Shown in pieces: positions 45,494-61,855 of a stretch of DNA of 64,000 nt. A program made the position numbers and the translations under genes. Position 1 is the first letter of the stretch. Each line of letters starts with the position of its first letter. Below the pieces are notes generated by a model, which worked only from the letters and a program-made list of their open reading frames with translations, ran no database searches and was not told the origin of the DNA. The stretch is from [Flavobacterium] thermophilum (lineage in GTDB: Bacteria; Bacillota; Bacilli; Bacillales; Anoxybacillaceae): assembly GCA_900450595.1 (NCBI GenBank), contig UGGS01000001.1, positions 248,001 through 312,000 on the forward strand, written 5' to 3'.

Positions 45494-46006
45494 GTGCCGT
45501 TAACGCCATTGGATATTCACAATAAGGAATTCAGCCGCGGATTTCGCGGGTATGACGAAGATGAAGTGAATGAGTTTTTGGATCAAATTATTAAAGATTA
45601 CGAAATGCTCATCCGTGAAAAAAAGCAGCTGGAAGAAAAAGTGGCCGAACTGACGGAAAAATTGAATTACTTTTCCAACATTGAAGAAACGTTAAATAAG
45701 TCGATTCTTGTGGCTCAGGAAGCAGCGGAAGAAGTGAAGCGCAACGCACAAAAAGAGGCGAAGCTGATCATTAAAGAAGCGGAGAAAAACGCGGAGCGCA
45801 TCATCGGCGACGCGCTGGCCAAATCGCGGAAAATCGCGCTGGAAATCGAAGAACTCAAGCGGCAGTCGAAAGTGTTCCGCGCTCGCTTCCGCATGCTCGT
45901 TGAGGCGCAGCTCGATATGATCAACAGCCGTGACTGGGACGAGTTGATGGAATACGAGACGCCTGATCTCGAAGAAGAGGCGAAAGAGCCGTTGTCTCAG
46001 CCTTGA
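45494..46006 (+). CDS. divIVA: Cell-pole and septum protein DivIVA
   Basis: A 170-aa coiled-coil protein that binds curved membranes at poles and septa. The N-terminal lipid-binding domain MPLTPLDIHNKEFSRGFRGYDEDEVNEFLDQII is unmistakable; long helices follow (about 30-140) and the tail is acidic. GTG start behind GGAGGTGG. Its stop codon overlaps the -35 of a promoter for the next region. Confidence 0.95.
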   Translation: MPLTPLDIHNKEFSRGFRGYDEDEVNEFLDQIIKDYEMLIREKKQLEEKVAELTEKLNYFSNIEETLNKSILVAQEAAEEVKRNAQKEAKLIIKEAEKNAERIIGDALAKSRKIALEIEELKRQSKVFRARFRMLVEAQLDMINSRDWDELMEYETPDLEEEAKEPLSQP

Positions 46007-46032
46007 CGAACCGAGGCCATGTCGGGTATAAT
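46003..46032 (+). promoter_or_regulatory. SigmaA promoter after divIVA
   Basis: TTGACG (46003-46008, overlapping the divIVA stop) and TATAAT (46027-46032) with an 18-bp spacer. Its transcript would start near 46039, just before a terminator-like hairpin and the ileS T-box. Confidence 0.65.
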
Positions 46033-46052
46033 CATTGGCAAAAATCACCGCA

Positions 46053-46083
46053 CCAGCCGCCGTGGGAGGCGGTTGGCTTTTTT
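46053..46083 (+). terminator. Terminator hairpin between divIVA and the ileS T-box
   Basis: CCAGCCGCC pairs with GGCGGTTGG (one G-U) around a 6-base loop, followed by CTTTTTT. It would end the divIVA transcript. Confidence 0.82.
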
Positions 46084-46084
46084 C

Positions 46085-46345
46085 CGGATGAATAGTGAAA
46101 TAGTCATCGACGATGAAAGGGACAGTAGCTCTTGAACGGCCGGTCGCAGCGAGCCGGGGATGGTGGAAGCCCGGCATCGGCGCAAGAGTGAACATCACCC
46201 TGGAGTTCCATGCCGAACATCCAGTAGGCCATGGCGCGTCATTCCCGTTACGAATGAAAAGTGGGCTGTGCGTCGTTTGCATGGCCAAGAAGGGTGGTAC
46301 CGCGAGACCGTTCTCGTCCCTTGCCGGGGGAGAACGGTTTTTTAT
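46085..46345 (+). promoter_or_regulatory. T-box riboswitch (Ile) controlling ileS
   Basis: The leader contains the T-box core AGGGTGGTACCGCG at 46291-46304, whose TGGT can pair with the uncharged tRNA acceptor end. A terminator follows (ACCGTTCTC 46307-46315 with GAGAACGGT 46330-46338, then T run). Stem I is closed by GCTCTTG and CAAGAGT. The specifier is probably ATC at 46194-46196, followed by the conserved purine, which fits isoleucine. Confidence 0.93.
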
Positions 46346-46375
46346 TTTGATTTGATGCTTGAAGGAGGAGCGAAG

Positions 46376-49150
46376 ATGGACTACAAAGAGACGCTGCTTA
46401 TGCCGCAAACCGAGTTCCCGATGCGCGGTAACTTGCCGAAGCGGGAGCCGGAAATGCAAAAAAAATGGGAAGAGATGGACATTTACCGGAAAGTGCAAGA
46501 GCGGACGAAAGGGCGTCCGTTGTTCGTGCTGCATGACGGCCCGCCGTATGCCAACGGGGATATTCATATGGGCCATGCGCTGAACAAAATTTTAAAAGAC
46601 ATCATCGTCCGCTACAAATCGATGAGCGGCTATTGCGCGCCGTACGTGCCGGGCTGGGATACGCACGGCTTGCCGATCGAAACGGCGCTCGCGAAGCAAG
46701 GCGTCGACCGCAAATCGATGAGCGTCGCCGAGTTTCGCAAGTTGTGCGAGCAATACGCGTACGAGCAAATCGACAACCAGCGCCGGCAGTTTAAGCGGCT
46801 CGGCGTGCGCGGCGACTGGGACAACCCGTACATTACGCTCAAACCGGAGTACGAAGCCCAGCAAATTAAAGTGTTCGGCGAAATGGCGAAAAAAGGGCTC
46901 ATTTACAAAGGGTTGAAGCCGGTCTATTGGTCCCCGTCAAGCGAATCGGCGCTCGCTGAAGCGGAAATCGAATATAAAGACAAGCGTTCGCCGTCGATTT
47001 ATGTCGCCTTCCCGGTGAAAGACGGCAAAGGCGTGCTTGAGGGCGATGAGCGAATCGTCATTTGGACGACGACGCCGTGGACGATTCCGGCGAACTTAGC
47101 GATCGCGGTTCATCCGGATTTGGATTACCATGTTGTCGATGTCAGCGGAAAACGGTATGTCGTCGCTGCCGCCTTGGCAGAATCGGTGGCGAAAGAAATC
47201 GGTTGGGACGCATGGTCGGTCGTCAAAACGGTCAAAGGAAAAGAGCTTGAATACGTCGTCGCGAAACATCCGTTTTATGAGCGCGACTCGCTTGTCGTCT
47301 GCGGCGAACACGTCACGACCGACGCCGGTACGGGCTGCGTCCATACGGCGCCGGGCCACGGGGAAGACGACTTTCTCGTTGGGCAAAAATATGGGCTTCC
47401 GGTCCTTTGCCCGGTCGACGAGCGCGGCTATATGACGAGCGAAGCGCCGGGGTTTGAAGGAATGTTTTACGAAGACGCCAACAAGGCGATTACACAGAAG
47501 CTTGAGGAAGCCGGCGCTTTGCTGAAGCTTGGGTTTATCACCCACTCGTATCCGCACGACTGGCGGACGAAGCAGCCAACGATTTTCCGGGCGACAACGC
47601 AATGGTTTGCGTCGATCGATAAAATCCGCAGCGAGCTGCTTCAAGCGATCAAAGACACGAAATGGATTCCGGAATGGGGGGAAATCCGCATCCACAACAT
47701 GGTGCGCGACCGCGGCGACTGGTGCATTTCCCGCCAGCGCGCCTGGGGCGTGCCGATTCCGGTTTTTTACGGCGAAAACGGCGAACCGATCATCACCGAT
47801 GAAACGATCGAGCATGTGTCGAACTTGTTCCGCCAATACGGATCGAACGTCTGGTTTGAGCGCGAGGCGAAAGACTTGCTGCCGGAAGGATTCACTCATC
47901 CGTCAAGCCCGAACGGCATCTTTACGAAAGAAACGGACATTATGGACGTCTGGTTTGACTCCGGTTCGTCGCACCAAGCCGTGTTGGTCGAACGCGATGA
48001 TCTCGCGCGCCCGGCTGATCTGTACTTGGAAGGGTCCGACCAATATCGCGGCTGGTTCAACTCATCGCTGTCCACCGCCGTTGCCGTCACCGGCAAAGCG
48101 CCGTACAAAGGCGTGTTGAGCCACGGCTTTGTCTTGGACGGCGAAGGGCGGAAAATGAGCAAGTCGCTCGGCAACGTCGTCGTGCCGGCGAAAGTAATGG
48201 AACAGTTCGGCGCCGACATTTTACGCCTTTGGGTCGCCTCGGTTGACTATCAGGCGGATGTACGCATTTCCGATAACATTTTAAAACAAGTGTCGGAAGT
48301 GTACCGGAAAATCCGCAACACGTTCCGGTTTATGCTCGGCAACTTGTTTGATTTTGACCCGAGCGAAAACGCCGTGCCGGTTGGGGAGCTTGGCGAAGTC
48401 GACCGCTACATGTTAGCGAAATTAAATAAACTCATCGCTAAAGTGAAAAAGGCGTATGACAGCTATGATTTTGCTGCTGTTTATCATGAGATGAACCATT
48501 TCTGCACCGTCGAGTTAAGCGCATTTTATTTGGATATGGCGAAAGACATTTTGTACATCGAAGCGGCCGATTCCCGCGCCCGCCGCGCCGTGCAGACCGT
48601 ATTGTATGAAACGGTCGTCGCATTGGCGAAGCTCATCGCGCCGATTTTGCCGCACACGGCCGATGAAGTGTGGGAGCATATCCCGAATCGAAGAGAAAAC
48701 GTCGAAAGCATCCAGCTCACCGATATGCCAGAGCCGATCGCGATCGACGGCGAAGAAGCGCTGCTTTCGAAATGGGATGCGTTTATGGACGTGCGCGATG
48801 ACATGTTAAAAGCGCTCGAGAATGCGCGCAACGAAAAAGTGATCGGCAAATCGCTGACCGCGAGCGTCACGGTCTACCCGAAAGACGAGGCGCGGAAGCT
48901 GTTGGCGTCGCTTGATGCCGACTTGCGCCAGCTTCTCATCGTTTCCGCCTTTTCGATCGCCGATGAGCCGTATGACGCCGCACCGGCCGAAGCCGAGCGG
49001 CTCAGCCATGTGGCCGTCATCGTCCGCCCGGCGGAAGGCGAGACATGCGAACGGTGCTGGACGGTGACCCCGGACGTCGGACAAGATCCGTCCCACCCGA
49101 CGCTTTGCCCGCGCTGCGCGCACATTGTGAACGAGCATTATTCTGCATAA
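46376..49150 (+). CDS. ileS: Isoleucine--tRNA ligase
   Basis: A 924-aa class I aminoacyl-tRNA synthetase. HIGH-type motif in [11 protein letters not shown] near residue 64, the CP1 editing domain ([33 protein letters not shown]), KMSKS near 593 in [10 protein letters not shown], the WFDSGSSH motif, and a C-terminal zinc finger (CERCW...CPRC). The start at [10 protein letters not shown] has AAGGAGGAG upstream. Controlled by the T-box. Confidence 0.98.
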   Translation: MDYKETLLMPQTEFPMRGNLPKREPEMQKKWEEMDIYRKVQERTKGRPLFVLHDGPPYANGDIHMGHALNKILKDIIVRYKSMSGYCAPYVPGWDTHGLPIETALAKQGVDRKSMSVAEFRKLCEQYAYEQIDNQRRQFKRLGVRGDWDNPYITLKPEYEAQQIKVFGEMAKKGLIYKGLKPVYWSPSSESALAEAEIEYKDKRSPSIYVAFPVKDGKGVLEGDERIVIWTTTPWTIPANLAIAVHPDLDYHVVDVSGKRYVVAAALAESVAKEIGWDAWSVVKTVKGKELEYVVAKHPFYERDSLVVCGEHVTTDAGTGCVHTAPGHGEDDFLVGQKYGLPVLCPVDERGYMTSEAPGFEGMFYEDANKAITQKLEEAGALLKLGFITHSYPHDWRTKQPTIFRATTQWFASIDKIRSELLQAIKDTKWIPEWGEIRIHNMVRDRGDWCISRQRAWGVPIPVFYGENGEPIITDETIEHVSNLFRQYGSNVWFEREAKDLLPEGFTHPSSPNGIFTKETDIMDVWFDSGSSHQAVLVERDDLARPADLYLEGSDQYRGWFNSSLSTAVAVTGKAPYKGVLSHGFVLDGEGRKMSKSLGNVVVPAKVMEQFGADILRLWVASVDYQADVRISDNILKQVSEVYRKIRNTFRFMLGNLFDFDPSENAVPVGELGEVDRYMLAKLNKLIAKVKKAYDSYDFAAVYHEMNHFCTVELSAFYLDMAKDILYIEAADSRARRAVQTVLYETVVALAKLIAPILPHTADEVWEHIPNRRENVESIQLTDMPEPIAIDGEEALLSKWDAFMDVRDDMLKALENARNEKVIGKSLTASVTVYPKDEARKLLASLDADLRQLLIVSAFSIADEPYDAAPAEAERLSHVAVIVRPAEGETCERCWTVTPDVGQDPSHPTLCPRCAHIVNEHYSA

Positions 49151-49156
49151 ACGAAA

Positions 49157-49190
49157 AGCGGCAAGGCTGCCTTGGAGCGGCCTTGCCGCT
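49157..49190 (+). terminator. Hairpin after ileS
   Basis: AGCGGCAAGGC pairs perfectly with GCCTTGCCGCT, 11 bp. The bases after it (CATTTGTTTG) are only moderately T-rich, so it is probably a terminator but not an ideal one. Confidence 0.7.
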
Positions 49191-49213
49191 CATTTGTTTG
49201 CCATGGCGAAGTA

Positions 49214-49222
49214 TGGTACAAT
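49214..49222 (+). promoter_or_regulatory. Extended -10 promoter before lspA
   Basis: TG-g-TACAAT 40 bp before lspA, after the ileS hairpin. TTGCCA upstream is only 13 bp away and too close to be a normal -35. Confidence 0.45.
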
Positions 49223-49261
49223 GCTGAAAGGATGACTTCGAAACGTGGGGGGACCGGCACG

Positions 49262-49726
49262 GTGATGTACTATTTGTTGGCGGCGGCGGTCATCATCCTC
49301 GATCAATGGACGAAATGGCTGGTCGTCCGCTATATGCGGCTTGGGGAAAGCATCCCGATCATTGACAATGTGCTTTACATTACGTCGCACCGCAACCGCG
49401 GCGCGGCCTGGGGCATGCTGCAAGGGCAGTTTTGGCTCTTTTATTTGATTACGGTCATCGTCGTGGCGGCGATCGTAATCTACATCCGCCGCTTGAACCC
49501 TTCCGAGCGCTTGGCGGGCGTGGGGCTTGGGCTGATGCTCGGCGGGGCGGTCGGCAACTTTATCGACCGTGTGTTCCGGAAAGAAGTGGTTGACTTTATC
49601 CATACGTATATTGGCACGTACAGTTTTCCGGTGTTCAATGTCGCCGATTCGGCGCTGACGGTCGGCGTCATCTTGCTGTTTGTCCATATGTTTTTTTTCG
49701 CGACACCAGAGAAAGGGAATGAGTAG
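49262..49726 (+). CDS. lspA: Lipoprotein signal peptidase
   Basis: A 154-aa membrane aspartyl protease that removes lipoprotein signal peptides, with four helices. Catalytic aspartates are in [16 protein letters not shown] and [22 protein letters not shown] is also conserved. GTG at 49262 is chosen (10 bases after GGGGGGA); the ATG one codon later is possible. It would process CtaC and other lipoproteins. Confidence 0.95.
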   Translation: MMYYLLAAAVIILDQWTKWLVVRYMRLGESIPIIDNVLYITSHRNRGAAWGMLQGQFWLFYLITVIVVAAIVIYIRRLNPSERLAGVGLGLMLGGAVGNFIDRVFRKEVVDFIHTYIGTYSFPVFNVADSALTVGVILLFVHMFFFATPEKGNE

Positions 49727-50641
49727 ATGGACACGATCACGTTTCACATTGAAGACGAATATGACGGCGAACGGATCGATAAAGTGATCGCGGCGCTCAA
49801 TGAGGCATGGTCGCGTTCGCAAGTGCAGCAATGGATCAAAAGCGGGCTTGTGACCGTCAATGGCGAGACGGTCAAGGCGAACTACAAATGCGAGGCGGGC
49901 GACGCCGTCGCCGTTTCACCGCCGGAGCCGGAGCCGCTCGAGGTCGAGCCGGAGCCGATTCCGCTTGACATTTATTACGAAGACGAAGACGTCCTTGTCG
50001 TCAACAAACCGCGCGGCATGGTCGTCCACCCGGCGCCGGGGCATATGCGCGGCACGCTTGTGAACGCGCTTCTCGCTCATTGCCGCGACTTGTCCGGGAT
50101 CAACGGCGTGCTTCGCCCCGGCATCGTCCATCGCATTGACAAAGACACATCAGGACTGTTGATGGTGGCGAAAAACGACGCCGCCCACCGCTCGCTCGTC
50201 GAGCAGCTGGTGAACAAAACGGTGACGCGCCGCTACAAGGCGATCGTCCACGGCGTCATTCCGCACGATTATGGCACGATCGATGCCCCGATCGGCCGCG
50301 ACAAGCGCGATCGAAAGAAAATGGCCGTCACCGAGGAAAACGGCAAGGAAGCCGTCACCCATTTCCGCGTGCTCGAGCGGTTTCGCCATTATACGTATGT
50401 GGAGTGCCAGCTGGAAACGGGGCGGACGCACCAAATTCGCGTCCATATGAAATACATCGGCTATCCGCTCGCTGGCGACCCGCAATACGGGCCGAAAAAA
50501 ACGCTCGCCATCGACGGCCAGGCGCTTCACGCCGGGGTGCTCGGCTTCCGTCATCCGAGAAGCGGCGAGTATTTGGAATTCGAAGCGCCGTTGCCGCCGG
50601 AGTTTGCCGAGCTGCTTGACTGGCTGCGAAAAAACGATTGA
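49727..50641 (+). CDS. rluD: RluD-family pseudouridine synthase (YlyB)
   Basis: A 304-aa enzyme with an N-terminal S4 domain (RIDKVIAALNEAWSRSQVQQWIKSGLVTVNG) and the pseudouridine synthase domain. The catalytic Asp lies in GIVHRIDKDTSGLLMVAKND; GRTHQIRVHMKYIGYPLAGDPQYG is conserved. It likely modifies 23S rRNA. The family is certain; the exact target positions are inferred. The pyr promoter starts inside its last codons. Confidence 0.9.
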   Translation: MDTITFHIEDEYDGERIDKVIAALNEAWSRSQVQQWIKSGLVTVNGETVKANYKCEAGDAVAVSPPEPEPLEVEPEPIPLDIYYEDEDVLVVNKPRGMVVHPAPGHMRGTLVNALLAHCRDLSGINGVLRPGIVHRIDKDTSGLLMVAKNDAAHRSLVEQLVNKTVTRRYKAIVHGVIPHDYGTIDAPIGRDKRDRKKMAVTEENGKEAVTHFRVLERFRHYTYVECQLETGRTHQIRVHMKYIGYPLAGDPQYGPKKTLAIDGQALHAGVLGFRHPRSGEYLEFEAPLPPEFAELLDWLRKND

Positions 50642-50666
50642 CAAACGAACACGCCCCCTTTACAAT
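50638..50666 (+). promoter_or_regulatory. SigmaA promoter of the pyr operon
   Basis: TTGACA (50638-50643, overlapping the rluD stop) and TACAAT (50661-50666) with a 17-bp spacer. Confidence 0.88.
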
Positions 50667-50678
50667 GAAAACAGGTGA

Positions 50679-51365
<687 letters not shown>

Positions 51366-51371
51366 CGAAGC

Positions 51372-51474
51372 ACCCTTTTAAGCGCAGTCCCGTGAGGCTG
51401 CAAAAGGGGCGGAATCGTTTCGGCTGTTTCTGCACCCTCTTTGCGTCTTCGCGGGCAAAGAGGGATTTTTTTGT
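51372..51474 (+). promoter_or_regulatory. PyrR attenuator 2 (pyrR-pyrP)
   Basis: PyrR loop CAGTCCCGTGAGGCTG at 51385-51400, flanked by CCCTTTT and AAAAGGGG. Terminator CCCTCTTTGC (51435-51444) with GCAAAGAGGG (51455-51464) and seven T. Confidence 0.95.
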
Positions 51475-51523
51475 GCACACTAGAAAGCAAGCCTCGCTCA
51501 TTTGATCAAAGGAGTGACGAAAG

Positions 51524-52825
51524 ATGAACAAACCGGTGTTGGACATTCAAGACCGCCCGACTGTTGGGCAATGGATCACCTTAAGCCTTCAGCATTTATT
51601 CGCCATGTTCGGGGCGACGATTTTAGTGCCGTACTTAGTCGGCTTAGATCCGTCGATCGCCTTGCTCACAAGCGGGCTTGGAACATTGGCGTTTTTGCTC
51701 ATTACGAAATGGCAAGTGCCGGCGTATCTTGGCTCGTCGTTCGCCTACATTGCGCCGATCATCGCGGCGAAAACGGCTGGCGGCCCGGGAGCGGCCATGA
51801 TCGGCAGCTTCCTCGCCGGATTGGTGTACGGGGTTGTCGCCCTCATCATTAAAAAAGCCGGCTACCGCTGGGTGATGAAGCTGCTGCCGCCGGTTGTCGT
51901 CGGTCCGGTCATCATCGTCATCGGTCTCGGCTTAGCCGGCACGGCGGTCGGGATGGCGATGAACGGCCCGGACGGCAAATACAGCCTGCTTCATTTCTCG
52001 GTGGCGCTTGTGACGCTCGCGGCCACGATCGTCTGCTCCGTGCTTGCGCGCGGCATGTTGAGCTTGATTCCAGTGCTTGTCGGCATCGTTGTCGGCTACG
52101 TTTACGCCCTCGCTGTCGGACTGGTTGACTTGTCGAAAGTGGCGGCGGCCAAATGGTTCGAATGGCCGGATTTCTTGATCCCGTTTGCCGATTATCCGGT
52201 GCGCATCACTGCCGAGATCGTCATGCTCATGGTGCCGGTGGCGATCGTCACCTTGTCCGAGCATATCGGCCACCAGCTCGTCTTAAGCAAAGTCGTCGGC
52301 CGCGACCTCATTCAAAAACCGGGGCTGCACTGCTCGATTTTAGGGGACGGAACGGCGACGATGATCTCCGCCTTGCTTGGCGGTCCGCCGAAAACGACGT
52401 ACGGGGAAAACATCGGCGTGCTCGCGATCACCCGCGTCTACAGTGTCTACGTGCTGGCCGGCGCGGCGGTCATCGCGATCGCCTTTGGCTTCGTCGGCAA
52501 AATCACGGCGCTGATCAGCTCGATTCCGACGCCGGTCATGGGCGGCGTGTCGATCTTGCTGTTTGGCATCATCGCCTCGTCCGGACTGCGCATGTTGATC
52601 GACAGCCGCGTCGATTTCGGCCAGACGCGCAATTTAGTCATCGCCTCGGTTATCTTGGTGATCGGCATCGGCGGTGCGGTGCTGAAAATCAGCGACAGCT
52701 TCCAAATCACCGGCATGGCGCTCTCGGCGATTGTCGGCGTCCTGCTCAACTTAGTGCTGCCGGGGCGTCCGCAAGAAGCGGAAAACTTATTTGAAGCTGA
52801 AAACGACAGCGGCCATGTTGCCTAA
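51524..52825 (+). CDS. pyrP: Uracil permease
   Basis: A 433-aa transporter of the NCS2/UraA family with 12-14 membrane segments. QHLFAMFGATILVPYLVGLDPS at the N-terminus, VTLSEHIGHQLVLSKVVGRD, and GDGTATMISALLGGPPKTTYGENIGVLAITRV are typical. It brings uracil in for salvage. AAAGGAGTGA precedes the ATG. Flanked by attenuators on both sides. Confidence 0.95.
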   Translation: MNKPVLDIQDRPTVGQWITLSLQHLFAMFGATILVPYLVGLDPSIALLTSGLGTLAFLLITKWQVPAYLGSSFAYIAPIIAAKTAGGPGAAMIGSFLAGLVYGVVALIIKKAGYRWVMKLLPPVVVGPVIIVIGLGLAGTAVGMAMNGPDGKYSLLHFSVALVTLAATIVCSVLARGMLSLIPVLVGIVVGYVYALAVGLVDLSKVAAAKWFEWPDFLIPFADYPVRITAEIVMLMVPVAIVTLSEHIGHQLVLSKVVGRDLIQKPGLHCSILGDGTATMISALLGGPPKTTYGENIGVLAITRVYSVYVLAGAAVIAIAFGFVGKITALISSIPTPVMGGVSILLFGIIASSGLRMLIDSRVDFGQTRNLVIASVILVIGIGGAVLKISDSFQITGMALSAIVGVLLNLVLPGRPQEAENLFEAENDSGHVA

Positions 52826-52837
52826 ATCGAATACAAA

Positions 52838-55170
<2,333 letters not shown>

Positions 55171-55171
55171 C

Positions 55172-56266
55172 ATGAAACGGCAGCTGATTTTAGAAGATGG
55201 TTCGTTTTTTGTCGGCGAAGCGTTTGGCAGCTTGAAAGAGACGACCGGGGAAGTCGTCTTTAACACCGGCATGACCGGGTATCAAGAAATTTTGACCGAC
55301 CCGTCGTATTGCGGGCAAATTGTGACGATGACGTATCCATTGATCGGCAACTACGGCATTAACCGCGACGACTTTGAAGCGATCCGCCCGTACGTGCACG
55401 GATTCATCGTCAAAGAAGCGTGCGTGACGCCGTCGAACTGGCGTGGGGAACTAACATTGGATGAGTATTTAAAAGAAAAAGACATTCCGGGACTCGCGGG
55501 CATTGACACGCGCAAACTGACGCGCCTTATCCGCCAATACGGAACGTTAAAAGGGATGATCTGTGGGCTAGATGTCGATCCGGTGGAAGCAGCAGCCAAG
55601 CTGCGGGCGATGGAGTGGCCGCGCGACCAAGTGCGGCGCGTTTCAACGAAAAGCGCCTACCCAAGCCCGGGGCGCGGCGAGCGCGTCGTCTTGATCGACT
55701 TTGGGATGAAGCACGGCATTTTGCGCGAGTTGAACAAGCGAAACTGCGATGTCATCGTCTTGCCGTACAACGCGACGGCGGAAGACGTATTGAGCTGGCA
55801 TCCGGATGGGGTCATGCTCTCGAACGGACCGGGCGACCCGAAAGACGTGCCGGAAGCGATCGAGATGATCCGCGGGATTCTCGGCAAAGTGCCGCTCTTT
55901 GGCATCTGCCTCGGCCATCAGCTGTTCGCCTTGGCATGCGGGGCGAATACGGAGAAGATGAAATTCGGCCATCGCGGCTCGAACCATCCGGTCAAAGACT
56001 TGCGCACCGGCAAAGTCGCCATCACGGCGCAAAACCACGGTTATACGGTCACGCATGAATCGCTTGCCGGCACGCGTCTTGAAGTGACGCATGTCGCCTT
56101 AAACGACGGCACGGTCGAAGGGCTCCGCCATCTCGATTTCCCGGCGTTTACGGTGCAGTATCATCCGGAAGCGTCGCCGGGGCCGGAAGATGCGAATCCG
56201 TTGTTTGACGAGTTTTTGGCGCTCATCCGCGAGTTCAACAAGAAAGGGGAAGTCATCCATGCCTAA
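55172..56266 (+). CDS. pyrAA: Carbamoyl-phosphate synthase (pyrimidine-specific) small subunit
   Basis: A 364-aa glutaminase subunit supplying ammonia to PyrAB. N-terminal domain [34 protein letters not shown]; class I amidotransferase with nucleophile Cys246 in [13 protein letters not shown] and the His-Glu pair in [15 protein letters not shown]. It starts one base after the pyrC stop and overlaps pyrAB by 8 bp. Confidence 0.97.
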   Translation: MKRQLILEDGSFFVGEAFGSLKETTGEVVFNTGMTGYQEILTDPSYCGQIVTMTYPLIGNYGINRDDFEAIRPYVHGFIVKEACVTPSNWRGELTLDEYLKEKDIPGLAGIDTRKLTRLIRQYGTLKGMICGLDVDPVEAAAKLRAMEWPRDQVRRVSTKSAYPSPGRGERVVLIDFGMKHGILRELNKRNCDVIVLPYNATAEDVLSWHPDGVMLSNGPGDPKDVPEAIEMIRGILGKVPLFGICLGHQLFALACGANTEKMKFGHRGSNHPVKDLRTGKVAITAQNHGYTVTHESLAGTRLEVTHVALNDGTVEGLRHLDFPAFTVQYHPEASPGPEDANPLFDEFLALIREFNKKGEVIHA

Positions 56267-59200
56267 ACGCCGCGACATTGAAACGATTTTAGTCATCGGC
56301 TCGGGGCCGATCGTCATCGGCCAGGCGGCTGAGTTCGACTATGCGGGAACGCAAGCGTGCCTCGCGTTGAAAGAAGAAGGATACAAAGTCATTCTCGTCA
56401 ACTCGAATCCGGCGACGATCATGACCGATACGGAAATCGCCGATAAAGTGTATATGGAGCCGCTGACGCTCGATTTTGTCGCCCGCATTATCCGCAAAGA
56501 GCGGCCGGATGCGATTTTGCCGACGCTCGGCGGCCAGACGGGCCTTAACTTGGCGGTCGAGCTCGCCAAAGCCGGGGTGCTCGAGGAGTGCGGCGTCGAA
56601 ATTCTCGGCACGAAGCTTGAAGCGATCGAAAAAGCGGAAGACCGCGAACAGTTCCGCGCCCTCATGAACGAGCTTGGCGAGCCGGTGCCGGAAAGCGCGA
56701 TTATTCACAGCCTGGAAGAGGCGTATGCGTTTGTCGAACAAATCGGCTATCCGGTCATCGTCCGCCCCGCGTTCACGCTCGGCGGCACGGGCGGCGGCAT
56801 TTGCACGAACGAAGAAGAGCTTGTCGAGATTGTGTCAACCGGCTTGAAGATGAGCCCGGTGCACCAATGCTTGCTCGAGCGGAGCATCGCCGGCTACAAG
56901 GAGATTGAATACGAAGTGATGCGCGACGCCAACGACAACGCGATCGTCGTCTGCAACATGGAAAACATCGATCCGGTCGGCATTCATACGGGTGACTCGA
57001 TCGTCGTCGCCCCGAGCCAGACGTTAAGCGACCGCGAGTACCAGCTGCTCCGCAACGCGTCGCTTAAGATCATCCGCGCGCTTGGCATCGAAGGCGGCTG
57101 CAACGTCCAGCTGGCGCTAGACCCGGACAGCTTCCGCTATTACGTCATTGAAGTGAACCCGCGCGTCAGCCGCTCGTCGGCGTTGGCGTCAAAAGCGACG
57201 GGGTATCCGATCGCGAAACTGGCGGCGAAAATCGCCGTCGGGCTGACGCTTGATGAAATGATCAACCCGGTTACCGGGAAAACGTACGCCTGCTTCGAGC
57301 CGGCGCTCGATTATGTCGTCACGAAAATTCCGCGCTTTCCGTTTGACAAATTTGAATCGGCGAACCGCCGCCTTGGCACGCAAATGAAAGCGACCGGCGA
57401 AGTGATGGCGATCGGCCGGACGTTTGAAGAATCGCTGTTAAAAGCGGTTCGTTCGCTCGAGATCGGCGTGCACCATCTCGAATTGAACGAAGTAAAAAAC
57501 GCGGCGGATGACGTGATCGAAAAACGGATCCGCAAGGCGGGCGATGAACGGCTCTTTTACATCGCCGAGGCGCTCCGCCGCGGGGTGACGGTGGAGACGC
57601 TGCATGAATGGAGCCAAATCGACCGCTTTTTCCTGCATAAGATTCAAAACATTATTGAGATGGAAACGGTCTTGAAAAACCACCCGGGCGACCTTGACGT
57701 GTTAAAAAAAGCGAAGGGGCTCGGCTTCTCCGATGCGGCGATAGCGGCATTATGGAACAAAACGGAGCGCGACGTTTACGCGCTGCGCCGCCAGGAAGGC
57801 ATCGTGCCGGTGTACAAAATGGTCGATACGTGCGCGGCCGAGTTCACGTCGGAAACGCCGTACTACTACAGCACGTACGAGGAAGAAAATGAATCGATCG
57901 TGACGGAAAAACCGAGCGTCATCGTGCTTGGTTCCGGCCCGATCCGCATCGGCCAAGGGATTGAGTTTGACTACGCGACCGTCCATTGCGTCTGGGCCAT
58001 TAAGCAGGCCGGCTATGAGGCGATCATCATCAACAACAACCCGGAAACGGTCTCGACCGACTTCAGCACATCGGACAAACTGTATTTCGAACCGCTGACG
58101 GCCGAAGACGTGATGCATGTCATCGACCTCGAGCAGCCGATCGGCGTCATCGTCCAATTCGGAGGGCAAACGGCCATCAACTTGGCGGCGGAACTCGAGG
58201 CGCGCGGCGTCCGCCTGCTTGGAACGACGCTTGAAGATTTGGACCGCGCCGAAGACCGCGACAAATTTGAACAGGCGCTCTCAGAGCTTGGCATTCCGAA
58301 GCCGGCCGGCAAAACCGCCGTTTCGGTCGAAGAAGCGGTCGCCATCGCCGAAGAAATCGGCTACCCGGTGCTCGTCCGTCCTTCGTACGTGCTCGGCGGC
58401 CGGGCGATGGAAATTGTCTATAACCGCGAGGAGCTGCTTCATTACATGGAACACGCCGTGCGCGTCAATCCGCAGCACCCGGTGCTCGTTGACCGGTACA
58501 TCACCGGCAAAGAAGTCGAAGTCGACGCCATCGCCGACGGCGAGACGGTCGTCATTCCGGGGATCATGGAACATATCGAACGGGCCGGCGTCCATTCCGG
58601 CGACTCGATCGCCGTCTACCCGCCCCAGACATTAAGCGCGGAAGTGATCGACAAGATCGCGGATTACACGATCCGACTGGCGCGCGGGCTGCATATTGTC
58701 GGGCTGTTGAACATCCAGTTTGTCGTCGCAGGCAGCGACGTCTACGTCTTGGAAGTGAACCCGCGCTCAAGCCGCACGGTGCCGTTTTTAAGCAAAATCA
58801 CCGGCGTGCCGATGGCGAATCTCGCCACGAAAGCCATTTTAGGGGCGAAGCTCGCCGACATGGGCTATGAGACGGGCGTCTGTCCGGTGCGCCCCGGTGT
58901 GTACGTGAAAGTGCCGGTGTTCTCGTTTGCGAAATTGCGCAACGTCGACATTTCGCTCGGCCCGGAAATGAAATCGACCGGCGAAGTGATCGGCAAAGAC
59001 ATGACGTTTGAAAAAGCGCTCTATAAGGGGCTCGTCGCCTCCGGCATCCAGATCCAGCCGCATGGGGCGGTGCTGTTGACGGTGGCCGACAAAGACAAAG
59101 AAGAAGCCGTCGAGCTGGCGCGCCGCTTTGCCGACATCGGCTACCAGCTGTTGGCGACGAACGGCACGGCGGAAACGTTGAAAGCGGCCGGCATTCCGGT

Positions 59201-59452
59201 GACGGTCGTCAATAAAATCCACTCGGCGTCACCGAACATTTTGGATGTCATCCGCCAAGGGAAGGCGCAAGTCGTCATCAACACGCTGACGAAAGGGAAG
59301 CAGCCGGAAAGCGACGGCTTCCGCATCCGCCGCGAAGCGGTCGAAAACGGCATCCCGTGCTTGACGTCGCTCGATACGGCCCGGGCGATGCTGCAAGTGC
59401 TCGAATCGATGACGTTTTCAACGACGGCGATGACGGAAGGGCTGGTGCGGTC

Positions 59453-59456
<4 letters not shown>
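56259..59456 (+). CDS. pyrAB: Carbamoyl-phosphate synthase (pyrimidine-specific) large subunit
   Basis: A 1065-aa enzyme with two homologous ATP-grasp halves ([28 protein letters not shown] near the start and [28 protein letters not shown] near 560) and a C-terminal MGS-like allosteric domain (about 930-1065; [24 protein letters not shown]). It makes carbamoyl phosphate from bicarbonate, ammonia and 2 ATP. AAAGGGGA precedes the ATG. Confidence 0.98.

Positions 59457-61851
<2,395 letters not shown>

Positions 61852-61855
<4 letters not shown>

Noticed and set aside
46160..46375. In-frame upstream extension of ileS through the T-box
   Set aside because: The extension lies in the riboswitch and terminator; the ATG at 46376 has an AAGGAGGAG site and the family N-terminus.
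45692..46576. A 294-aa minus-strand frame over divIVA, the T-box and the start of ileS
   Set aside because: It crosses a T-box, a terminator and two certain genes; no independent signal.
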